The notes beneath the pieces are model-generated. The model was given only the letters and a program-made list of their open reading frames with translations, searched no databases and was not told the DNA's origin. A program made the position numbers and the translations under genes. This document shows positions 57,598 to 64,000 of a stretch of DNA of 64,000 nt, in pieces. Position 1 is the stretch's first letter, and every line of letters starts with the position of its first letter. The stretch is from the NCBI GenBank assembly GCA_028288485.1, contig JAQBNO010000043.1, forward strand, positions 93,400 to 157,399. Direction: 5' to 3'. The stretch comes from Segetibacter sp. GTDB taxonomy: Bacteria > Bacteroidota > Bacteroidia > Chitinophagales > Chitinophagaceae.

Positions 57598-58593
57598 GTG
57601 CCAACTAAATTTTCTAAAGAAACATACCTCTACTGGTATGAGTTAATGCAACTTATTCGCCAGTTTGAATTAAAGGCAGAAGAAAAATATAAAATGGCTG
57701 GTAAAATTCGTGGGTTTTTTCACGCCTACGTTGGACAGGAAGCACTGGCTGCAGGTTGTATGACAGCTACACGCCAGGACGATCCGTTTATAACTGCCTA
57801 CCGCGACCACGGCTGGGCTTTAGCTAAAGGCGCAAGCGCGAACGCTTGTATGGCGGAATTATATGGAAAAGCTACGGGACTGGCTAAAGGAAAGGGTGGA
57901 AGTATGCACTTCTTCGATGTAGAGAATAAGTTCTTTGGAGGACATGGAATAGTTGGCGCACAAATAGGAACAGGTGCAGGTTTGGCATTTGCCGAACAAT
58001 ATAAAGGTACCGATAACGTTGTATTGTGTTTTTTTGGAGATGGTGCAGCAAGGCAGGGAATTTTGCACGAAACGTTCAACATGGCCATGCTTTGGAAGCT
58101 TCCTGTAATTTTTATTTGCGAAAATAACCATTACGCTATGGGAACCTCAGTTGAAAGAACCAGTAACGTAATTGATATTTATAAACTGGCAGATGCTTAT
58201 GAAATGCCTGCAGATAAAGTAGATGGAATGGATCCTGAGCATGTTCATGAAGCTGTAGAACGTGCTGTAAAAAGAGCAAGAGAGAAAGGTGGACCAACTT
58301 TACTCGAAATGAAAACTTACCGCTATAAAGGTCACTCAATTAGTGATCCGCAAAAGTATCGCCGTAAGGAAGAACTGGATGAATATAAAACCAAAGACCC
58401 GATTACTTTGGTTATATCACACATTCTGGAAAATAAATATGCAACCCAGGAAGAGCTCGATGCAATTGATGCAAGAATAAATGAAGTGGTTGAAGAAAGC
58501 GTTCGTTTTGCAGAAGAAAGCCCATGGCCCGACGACAACGAATTATTGAAAGATGTTTATGCAGAAGAGAATTATGATTTCATTGTAGATTAA
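57598..58593 (+). CDS. pdhA: Pyruvate dehydrogenase E1 component, alpha subunit
   Basis: This thiamine-diphosphate-dependent subunit decarboxylates pyruvate in the pyruvate dehydrogenase complex. The thiamine-binding motif starts with GDGAARQGILHETFNMAMLW and ends at PVIFICENNHYAMGTSVERTS. YRDHGWALAKGASANACMAELYGKATGLAKGKGGSMHFFD and TYRYKGHSISDPQKYRRKEELDEY are characteristic, with the family's phosphorylation-loop-like SISDP. It has 331 residues and starts at a GTG. The beta subunit is not next to it; a TPR protein gene follows 92 bases on, so in this organism pdhA and pdhB are not adjacent. Confidence 0.95.
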   Translation: MPTKFSKETYLYWYELMQLIRQFELKAEEKYKMAGKIRGFFHAYVGQEALAAGCMTATRQDDPFITAYRDHGWALAKGASANACMAELYGKATGLAKGKGGSMHFFDVENKFFGGHGIVGAQIGTGAGLAFAEQYKGTDNVVLCFFGDGAARQGILHETFNMAMLWKLPVIFICENNHYAMGTSVERTSNVIDIYKLADAYEMPADKVDGMDPEHVHEAVERAVKRAREKGGPTLLEMKTYRYKGHSISDPQKYRRKEELDEYKTKDPITLVISHILENKYATQEELDAIDARINEVVEESVRFAEESPWPDDNELLKDVYAEENYDFIVD

Positions 58594-58685
58594 AAAAGTG
58601 AGTGGTGAGTAATAAGAATGCATTTCTCGCTCTCAATTGACAACTGACAACCATAACCCTTAAAAAAGAAAAAACAAAAATAAAA

Positions 58686-59381
58686 ATGGCTGATAACAAA
58701 GTGCAGGATGTTGTTGAAGTGAATGAAGGCTTTGCCAATGTACAAGGCTTCTGGGAAAAAAATAAAAAAATAATCATAGGTATTTCAGCCGCCGTAATAT
58801 TAATTGCAGGCGGTTGGTTGTTGTATAAAAACATGATTGTAAAGCCTAAAGAAGAAAAGGCTGCCGAAGCGATGTTTAAGGCGGAAGAATATTTTAGAAG
58901 CGACAGTCTTACAGCCGCTTTAAACGGCGATGCCCAAAATAAGGGCTTCCTGTATGTGATTAAAAATTTCGACGGTACAAAAGCCGCTAACCTTGCTCAT
59001 TTTTATGCAGGCATAATTTATTTGAGATCAAACGATTTCAACAATGCGGTTAAGCAGTTGAAAGACTTTGATACCGAATCAAAGCAGATTCAAATGTTAG
59101 CTTACGGCCGGCTCGCCGACGCTTATAGTGAATTAGGTAAAAAAGATGATGCAGTAGAATACTATAAAAAAGCGGGAAAGTATTTTGAAGAAGATGAATT
59201 CAACGCTTCTGAATTTCTATTCCGCGCCGGCTACCTCCTTGAATCCCAAAATAAAAACAAAGAGGCATTAGAGGTGTACAAGGAAATTAAAGAGAAGTTT
59301 CCAAAGACGGAAAAAGGATTTTCTATTGATAAATATATCTATCGTTTAAGTATCGAGAAAAACGATTTCAGTGTAAAATAA
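58686..59381 (+). CDS. Membrane-anchored TPR protein (YfgM/ancillary translocon-like)
   Basis: A single membrane helix lies near residues 28-48 (IIIGISAAVILIAGGWLLY). The rest is a tetratricopeptide domain: EKAAEAMFKAEEYFRSDSLTAALNGD, NLAHFYAGIIYLRSNDFNNAVKQLKDF, AYGRLADAYSELGKKDDAVEYYKKAGKYF and EFLFRAGYLLESQNKNKEALEVYKEIKEKFP. It has 231 residues. The N-terminal FWEKNKKII before the helix is typical of the YfgM-like group, which is near SecYEG in E. coli, but the similarity is loose. It is one base upstream of ribH, so they share a transcript. Confidence 0.85.
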   Translation: MADNKVQDVVEVNEGFANVQGFWEKNKKIIIGISAAVILIAGGWLLYKNMIVKPKEEKAAEAMFKAEEYFRSDSLTAALNGDAQNKGFLYVIKNFDGTKAANLAHFYAGIIYLRSNDFNNAVKQLKDFDTESKQIQMLAYGRLADAYSELGKKDDAVEYYKKAGKYFEEDEFNASEFLFRAGYLLESQNKNKEALEVYKEIKEKFPKTEKGFSIDKYIYRLSIEKNDFSVK

Positions 59382-59382
59382 T

Positions 59383-59862
59383 ATGGCCACAAAAGGTAAT
59401 ACAGCAGTAAACAAAGGCATCCCGTTCGTACAGGATGCCTTTGTAGTTATTGTGAAGACAGAATGGAACGCTCACATCATAGACAGGCTTGAGAAGGGTT
59501 GTAAAAAAATATTGAAAGAAAATGGAGTGAAATCAAAAACGATTGTTGTACCCGGCGCTTTTGAAATTCCATTTGCAATAAAAACCCTTTATGCAAACAG
59601 CAAACAAACTGCTGATGCATTTATAGCGCTTGGCACCATTATACGTGGCGATACTCCGCATTTCGATTATGTCTGCAAGGGAATTACCGATGGTGTAATG
59701 CAACTTAACCTATCACTCAATGTGCCGACTATTTTTGGCGTGCTCACAGTAGAAAATGAACAGCAGGCGCTTGAACGCATTGGAGGAGTACATGGACATA
59801 AAGGTGAAGAGGCGGCAACCACAGCAATAAAAATGATTGCTTTGCAGAGAAGTATTAATTAG
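59383..59862 (+). CDS. ribH: 6,7-dimethyl-8-ribityllumazine synthase
   Basis: RibH condenses dihydroxybutanone phosphate with the pyrimidine precursor to give lumazine, the last-but-one step to riboflavin. The signatures are WNAHIIDRLEKGCKKIL, VPGAFEIPFAIKTL, GTIIRGDTPHFDYVCKGITDG with the catalytic His, and VPTIFGVLTVENEQQALER. It has 159 residues, usual for the family. The gene is one base after the TPR gene. No ribA, ribB, ribD or ribE is here, and ribF is at 18.0-19.0 kb. No FMN riboswitch is visible upstream. Confidence 0.95.
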   Translation: MATKGNTAVNKGIPFVQDAFVVIVKTEWNAHIIDRLEKGCKKILKENGVKSKTIVVPGAFEIPFAIKTLYANSKQTADAFIALGTIIRGDTPHFDYVCKGITDGVMQLNLSLNVPTIFGVLTVENEQQALERIGGVHGHKGEEAATTAIKMIALQRSIN

Positions 59863-59930
59863 TCATTACCGTTACTAACTTGCATGGTTGATAAGTTAAT
59901 AAGTGAGTAACTTTTATAGACTTGTTTTGG

Positions 59931-59981
59931 TACCCATCGAAAGAATTACTATTTAGCATCCGTTGCCACGCTCGCTTGTAC
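59931..59981 (-). repeat. GTACAAG element, copy 22 (degenerate)
   Basis: Minus-strand GTACAAGCGAGCGTGGCAAC then GGATG, and the tail TCGATGGGTACCAAAACAAG. The core palindrome is broken. Confidence 0.6.
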
Positions 59982-60002
59982 TGTAACGCATTATTCAGCG
60001 CC

Positions 60003-60067
60003 GAAGTTTTTACCTGAGGTAGTCGAGCGGTTTACCGTAAGCTTCTTGAAGGGTTGCATACTTGTAC
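60003..60067 (-). repeat. GTACAAG element, copy 23 (degenerate)
   Basis: The minus strand begins with GTACAAGTATGCAACCC and ends near CAGGTAAAAACTTC. The head appears to have lost about 6 bases. This is the weakest copy. Confidence 0.35.
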
Positions 60068-60107
60068 TTTGGGAGCGTTTTTCATCAATTAAAAACCGTT
60101 TTTAAGT

Positions 60108-60129
60108 CCCCCTTTAGGGGGTTAGGAGG
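60108..60129 (+). repeat. CCCCC-TTTA-GGGGG hairpin that supplies the Shine-Dalgarno region
   Basis: CCCCC (60108-60112) and GGGGG (60117-60121) pair around TTTA. AGGAGG at 60124-60129 follows directly, 8 bases before the ATG of the next gene. Confidence 0.6.
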
Positions 60130-60137
60130 TTTTCCTT

Positions 60138-60857
60138 ATGAATGTTCAAATATTTATTCCATGTTTTGTCGATCAGTTGTATCCTGCGACAGCATTTAAT
60201 ATGGTAAAGGTGCTGGAGAAGGCCGGATGTACGGTTTCATACAACAGTAACCAAACCTGCTGCGGTCAGCCTGCATTCAATGCCGGCTTCTGGGAAGAAA
60301 GCAAGGCAGTTTGTGCAAAGTTTTTAAAAGACTTCCAGGGAGCCGAATATATAATTGCACCAAGTGCAAGCTGTGTCGGTTTTATTCGTAATTATTACCA
60401 CAAATTGTTTGATAATTCATCGTCTCATAACACCTCGATAAAACTGGGCGAGAAGTGTTTTGAGTTCAGCGAGTTCCTGGTAAAAGTGTTGGGCGTTGAC
60501 CAGGTAGGAGCAAAGCTTGAAGGCAAAGCAACCTACCATGATAGCTGTGCAGGTTTGCGTGAATGTAAAATAAAAGAAGAGCCACGACGACTATTAGGCA
60601 ACGTAAAAGGACTGGAATTAGTTGAGATGGAAGACGTAGAAACATGTTGTGGTTTCGGCGGTTCATTTGCAGTAAAATTTGAAGCAATCAGCATAGCGAT
60701 GGCTGACCAAAAGGTTACGCATGCGTTGGCAACAGGTGCAAAATATCTCATCAGTACCGATCTTAGTTGCCTGATGCATTTAGACGGGTATATAAAAAAT
60801 AAGGGCTATAATCTGCAAACCTTACATATTGCTGACGTACTGGCGAATGGCTGGTAA
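60138..60857 (+). CDS. LutA/YkgE-family (Fe-S)-binding protein
   Basis: LutA-type proteins are part of an L-lactate oxidising complex (LutABC). The two cysteine-rich CCG domains are visible: QTCCGQPAFNAGFWEE near residue 37 with its partner Cys in PSASCVGFIRNYYH, and HDSCAGLRECKIKEEPRRLL with METCCGFGGSFAVKFE in the second half. The protein begins MNVQIFIPCFVDQLYP and has 239 residues. lutB and lutC are not adjacent, so a lactate role is inferred only from the family; glycolate- or heterodisulfide-type relatives share the domain. A good Shine-Dalgarno AGGAGG precedes it. Confidence 0.88.
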   Translation: MNVQIFIPCFVDQLYPATAFNMVKVLEKAGCTVSYNSNQTCCGQPAFNAGFWEESKAVCAKFLKDFQGAEYIIAPSASCVGFIRNYYHKLFDNSSSHNTSIKLGEKCFEFSEFLVKVLGVDQVGAKLEGKATYHDSCAGLRECKIKEEPRRLLGNVKGLELVEMEDVETCCGFGGSFAVKFEAISIAMADQKVTHALATGAKYLISTDLSCLMHLDGYIKNKGYNLQTLHIADVLANGW

Positions 60858-60922
60858 CACAATAGGAATTTATAAACATTTATTTCTAATTCACTAATTC
60901 CTGATTTCTAATTTATCTTCTC

Positions 60923-61333
60923 ATGGCGCATTGGTTAATTAAGTCTGAACCTTCGAAATACAGTTGGGAGAAATTTGTTGAAGACAAGCAAACATTTTGG
61001 GATGGTGTAAGAAATTATGCTGCAAGAAATAATTTAAGGGCTATGAAAAAGGGAGACGAAGTCTTCTTCTACCATAGTAATGAGGGTTTGGAAATTGTAG
61101 GCATTGCCAAAGTTGCAAAAGAGGCTTACCAGGATCCTACTACTGAGGATGCAAATTGGGTGGTGGTAGATTTTAAGCCAGTCAAAAAAATGAAAAAGCC
61201 TGTAACACTGGCCACAATAAAAGCCGACCCGAGATTAGAGGGCATTGCCCTGGTAAAATTGAGCAGGTTGTCTGTTTGTCCTATAACCGACGCTGAATGG
61301 GAAACCATACTGGAACTAGGGGAGATGAAATAG
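60923..61333 (+). CDS. EVE domain protein
   Basis: EVE is a PUA-like domain related to the YTH RNA-binding fold, and it is thought to bind modified bases in DNA or RNA. The signature opening is MAHWLIKSEPSKYSWEKFVE. FWDGVRNYAARNNLRAMKKGDEVFFYHSNEGLEIVGIAKV follows, then the aromatic-lined WVVVDFKPVKKM and the C-terminal LVKLSRLSVCPITDAEWETIL. It has 136 residues, just the single domain. No restriction or defence gene lies next to it, so it is the common housekeeping-type EVE protein. Confidence 0.94.
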   Translation: MAHWLIKSEPSKYSWEKFVEDKQTFWDGVRNYAARNNLRAMKKGDEVFFYHSNEGLEIVGIAKVAKEAYQDPTTEDANWVVVDFKPVKKMKKPVTLATIKADPRLEGIALVKLSRLSVCPITDAEWETILELGEMK

Positions 61334-61342
61334 GTTAGGAGG

Positions 61343-61369
61343 TCAAAAAAAAGCCAGACTGGGTCTGGC
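61343..61369 (-). terminator. Hairpin terminator shared by the EVE and sigma genes
   Basis: GCCAGAC (61353-61359), loop TGG, GTCTGGC (61363-61369). On the minus strand a run of eight T follows, so it best fits the sigma factor gene 160 bases away. Confidence 0.75.
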
Positions 61370-61446
61370 AATAGTTTTAAAACGGTTTAAAGTAATAAAA
61401 AGAAGGTTGAGGTACAATTCTCATTTCGATGAAATTATTGTTACAA

Positions 61447-61506
61447 GTACAAGTGAGTGACACAACGATGTTGAATATAGATATTAAGATGGCCCGGTAA
61501 AAAAAA
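61447..61506 (+). repeat. GTACAAG element, copy 24 (short form, GTGACAC core)
   Basis: The perfect head GTACAAGTGAGTGACACAAC plus GATG, with tail GATGGCCCGGTAAAAAAAAC. It lies between the terminator and the sigma gene. Confidence 0.92.
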
Positions 61507-61529
61507 CAGTAGCAGTTTTATAAACATTG

Positions 61530-62393
61530 TTATAGGTATACCTGCAGCTCCTTACATCTTGAATGGGTGCGAAGTTTTGACAAAGCCTTATCTTTTATTT
61601 GCCTCACTCTTTCACGTGTAATGGAATACCTTTCGCCAATGTCTTCCAGGCTTAAAGGATGATCCACTCCAATTCCGAAAAAATAGCAGACAATCTGTTT
61701 CTGTCTTTCGTTTAGTGCGCTTAGCGAAAAGCCTATTTCCATTTTCAAAGACTCGTCATACATAAGCCTTTCATCGGCATGAGACGCATTTTCATTTACC
61801 AGCACATCCATTAAGGTATTGTCTTCCTCGCCTGAAATAGGGCTATCAACACTTATATGGCGCGTGGACATCATCATCGATGTTGCGACATCATCTAAAG
61901 AAATCTTCAACATATCGGCTAACTCTTCCGGCGTTGGTTCACGTTCCAACTCCTGCTCGAGTAATTGGTATGCTTTGCTAATGCGGTTTGTCAGTCCCAC
62001 TTTATTAAGCGGTAACCTAACAATCCGGCTCTGCTCGGCCAGCGCCTGGAGAATGCTTTGACGAATCCACCACACTGCATAGGAAATAAATTTGAAGCCT
62101 TTTGTTTCATCAAACCGCTGTGCAGCTTTAATAAGGCCCAGGTTACCTTCATTGATCAGGTCGGGCAGGGTAAGCCCCTGGTTTTGATATTGTTTCGCTA
62201 CAGAAACAACAAAGCGCAAATTTGCTTTGATTAACCTGTCAAGAGCCTTCTCATCTCCTTTCCTGATTCTTACGGCCAGTTCTACCTCTTCGTCACTTTC
62301 TAATAATGGTACTTTTCCAATCTCGTGTAAATATTTTTCAAGGCTCTGAAATTCACGATTTGTAATTGATTTCGTGATTTTAATTTGACGCAT
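61530..62393 (-). CDS. Second primary-type sigma-70 factor (RpoD-like paralogue)
   Basis: This sigma-70 factor has 287 residues if begun at ATG 62393 (MRQIKITKS), which matches the start of the paralogue; ATG 62399 adds two residues. Region 2 carries [43 protein letters not shown] and [24 protein letters not shown], almost identical to the copy at 40670-41527. Region 4 has [16 protein letters not shown] and [21 protein letters not shown]. Region 3 and the linker have drifted ([18 protein letters not shown]). It is probably an alternative or group 2 factor. It diverges from an HTH gene across a 318-base spacer. Confidence 0.92.
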   Translation of the reverse strand: MRQIKITKSITNREFQSLEKYLHEIGKVPLLESDEEVELAVRIRKGDEKALDRLIKANLRFVVSVAKQYQNQGLTLPDLINEGNLGLIKAAQRFDETKGFKFISYAVWWIRQSILQALAEQSRIVRLPLNKVGLTNRISKAYQLLEQELEREPTPEELADMLKISLDDVATSMMMSTRHISVDSPISGEEDNTLMDVLVNENASHADERLMYDESLKMEIGFSLSALNERQKQIVCYFFGIGVDHPLSLEDIGERYSITRERVRQIKDKALSKLRTHSRCKELQVYL

Positions 62394-62711
62394 GCTCATA
62401 TAATTGTTTATTTTTTTAGTACGGAATAACTTTTATCAGGATCGATGTCGACGGCTCTGTTGCTGAATTCAAACGTTCAAAGTCAATTTTTGCCTCAGCA
62501 ACCTTCAGTATCAAAGCCGTAACAAATCTCAAAAAGTTATAGGCTAGTTCATAATCGAAGAATGCAACTGGGAAAGGGAATATTTGCAGTTTTTACAACT
62601 GGAATCAGAAATTTTAGTAGAATTTCAGAAAATATGCAGAAATTACTTAATAATTGAACAAAAAGGTATTTTTCAAAATCAAAAATTGCTTACGACCTCA
62701 AATTTTTCAGT
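62394..62711. other. Divergent regulatory spacer between sigma paralogue and HTH gene (318 bases)
   Basis: It is AT-rich, with runs of A and T and no GTACAAG element. No clear -33/-7 pair could be fixed, and no ORF of interest is seen. Confidence 0.55.
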
Positions 62712-63710
62712 ATGAACCCTATAGAATTACAGGCTTCGTTTTTCAAGAAAATTAAAGAGAAATTGCCTTCACATATTTCCTTACCCGATGTTGTTGCAAA
62801 TGATTTAAACATCAGTAGTGACAGCGCATACAGGCGTATAAGAGGCGAAAAGTCGTTGACACTAGATGAAATTGAAATACTGGTAAGCAAAACGAATATT
62901 TCGCTCGACCAGTTCTTTAAAGTTAATAACCTGTCAAATGAAATTTGCTTTACCGGTAAGCTTATCGATCACGAAATATTTGACTTTGAAGATTACCTCA
63001 GGGGCATTGCCAAACAGTTGAAGATTTTTGTGGATGCAGATGAAAAGGATATGGTGATCTTCAATAAAGACATCCCCATGTTTGTCTATTTTATGTTTCC
63101 CGAACTCGCCGCTTTTAAATGTTATTTCTGGAGCAGGTACAATTTAAATAACAGTAAATTCAACAAAGGCCAGTTTTTGATTGAGGATTATATTAAAAGC
63201 TTTAATAGCATCGGCAAGGAAATTTCGGACTTATACACGCAAATACCATCAACCGAAATATGGAATGAAGACTGTATCAATACGGTTATTCGACAAATAG
63301 AATATTACAGGCAATCGAAAATATTCAAATCAACGCAAGACATAGTTACAGTGTACAATTGTCTCGAACAAATGATTGATCATATTGAGCACCAGGTAGA
63401 ATGCGGGTGCAAATTCGACTATTGTAAATACAAACCGTCAAATACAAAATACCGGTTTTTCATCAACGATTACATACTCGGCGATAATACCTTTCTGGTA
63501 ACGATCGATGGTAAACGAATGGTTTATTTGGTTAATAATGTAATAAACTATCTCCTTACCACTTCGCCGGTTTTTGTTGATTATAGTTTTCAAACAATGG
63601 AAATCATTCTAAAAAAATCGACCCTCATCAGTGAAATAGGTGAACGCGATCGGGAAGGCTTTTTTGACAGGTTGCGTGAAAAAATTCATGAAAGAAAAAA
63701 GCGGGTTTAA
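62712..63710 (+). CDS. Helix-turn-helix DNA-binding protein (BetR-like), possible regulator
   Basis: The N-terminal part (about 20-75) has a helix-turn-helix: LPDVVANDLNISSDSAYRRI followed by RGEKSLTLDEIEILVSKTNI. This resembles the BetR-type or Cro/C1-like domain of other Bacteroidota regulators. The remaining 250 residues contain no recognised ligand domain but are helical and rich in aromatic residues. A pair of cysteines sits in VECGCKFDYCKYKPSN, a spot that might bind a metal. The protein has 332 residues. Its divergent arrangement with the sigma paralogue suggests it could control it, but nothing in the sequence proves this. Confidence 0.75.
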   Translation: MNPIELQASFFKKIKEKLPSHISLPDVVANDLNISSDSAYRRIRGEKSLTLDEIEILVSKTNISLDQFFKVNNLSNEICFTGKLIDHEIFDFEDYLRGIAKQLKIFVDADEKDMVIFNKDIPMFVYFMFPELAAFKCYFWSRYNLNNSKFNKGQFLIEDYIKSFNSIGKEISDLYTQIPSTEIWNEDCINTVIRQIEYYRQSKIFKSTQDIVTVYNCLEQMIDHIEHQVECGCKFDYCKYKPSNTKYRFFINDYILGDNTFLVTIDGKRMVYLVNNVINYLLTTSPVFVDYSFQTMEIILKKSTLISEIGERDREGFFDRLREKIHERKKRV

Positions 63711-64000
63711 TATTTCTTAAACAAAAGCTCCCCTACATTTCGATGTACGACAATACGGCCTTAGAAACGTTTTTGTGTTGAAGTGTAGTGAAGTGACTAT
63801 TAAGAACAGTATTATTAAGAAGATTTTTATGGACTAAGCTTCATTTAATAATTAAGCTCGGGTTGCGTCGCACTCTTGTACTTGCAGCGCTTTGGGTGGG
63901 CAACGTGAGGTAGAAAGGCGAAAAAGGATTTTCGGTATAAGTAGTGGGTGACCCTTCTATTCCTCGGGATAAACTCTCATGTTTGATATAGATTCAATCA
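63711..64000. other. Right-hand end of window (290 bases)
   Basis: It holds GTACAAG element copy 25 and otherwise unremarkable sequence. No gene is visible up to the edge. Confidence 0.6.
63822..63881 (-). repeat. GTACAAG element, copy 25 (short form, GCGACGC core)
   Basis: Minus-strand head GTACAAGAGTGCGACGCAAC then CCGA, and tail GCTTAGTCCATAAAAATC. Confidence 0.85.

Noticed and set aside
59863..60137. Riboswitch upstream of the LutA-like gene or ribH
   Set aside because: I found no FMN riboswitch core or other known aptamer. The spacer is filled by two element copies and the GGGGG hairpin.
2547..63881. Integron attC sites or CRISPR repeats as explanation for the GTACAAG elements
   Set aside because: The copies lie in both orientations between ordinary housekeeping genes, there are no cassettes or regular spacers, and no integrase or cas gene is present.

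Overview
The window looks like a chromosomal segment of a Bacteroidota bacterium, most likely a Chitinophagaceae member. The reasons are a SusC/SusD outer-membrane pair, DUF4302, DUF4249, DUF3822 and DUF2723 family proteins, a short primary-type sigma factor without region 1.1, TAnnTTTG-type -7 boxes, few Shine-Dalgarno sequences and an AT-rich base composition. No rRNA, tRNA, CRISPR array, prophage or intact insertion sequence was seen.

Layout. 1-5.9 kb (minus strand): secG (cut by the window edge), an acidic hypothetical protein, an LptE-like lipoprotein, a sigma-54 activator, a lone HepT-like protein and miaB. 6.3-12.5 kb: msrA, a MutS2 protein without an Smr domain, and a five-PAS histidine kinase with a single-domain response regulator. 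12.9-29.5 kb: mostly metabolism and housekeeping (lactonase, two DinB-fold proteins, GNAT, thiolase, holA, ribF, purM, ftsE, fRMsr, P5C dehydrogenase, DUF1003, fbp, ABC ATPase, FKBP, Nudix, Hsp20). 30-37.2 kb: a four-gene SusC/SusD operon with a zinc metallohydrolase lipoprotein and a DUF4302 lipoprotein. 37.6-47.6 kb: pgi, threonine aldolase, an RpoD-like sigma factor, an OmpA lipoprotein, a DUF4249 lipoprotein, trxB, folB, a TPR protein, DUF3822 and rsmD. 48-56 kb: an accessory zone with a CBM9-like protein, small lipoproteins, a glycoside hydrolase, an unknown membrane protein and four decayed genes. 56-63.7 kb: recF, pdhA, a TPR membrane protein, ribH, a LutA-like protein, an EVE protein, a second RpoD-like sigma factor and a divergent HTH protein.

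The most unusual signal is a dispersed intergenic repeat, present in about 25 recognisable copies in 64 kb, in both orientations and never inside an intact gene. Its head is GTACAAG followed by a small palindromic core, either TGCGACGCA or AGTGACACA, then CAACGATG. After 17-25 variable bases comes a tail resembling GCCGGTnnCCAAAAA. The two core versions differ by a compensating base pair (C-G versus T-A), which suggests selection on symmetry or on a folded form. Seven copies carry about 20 extra bases inside the head. I know no named family that matches it.

Other points of note are the repeat-derived signal peptide of the LptE-like protein, a G in place of the expected D/N in the RsmD catalytic motif, frameshifted relics of a VOC protein and a DUF2723 protein, relics of an ABC exporter and a PIN-like toxin, and two primary-type sigma factors 20 kb apart.
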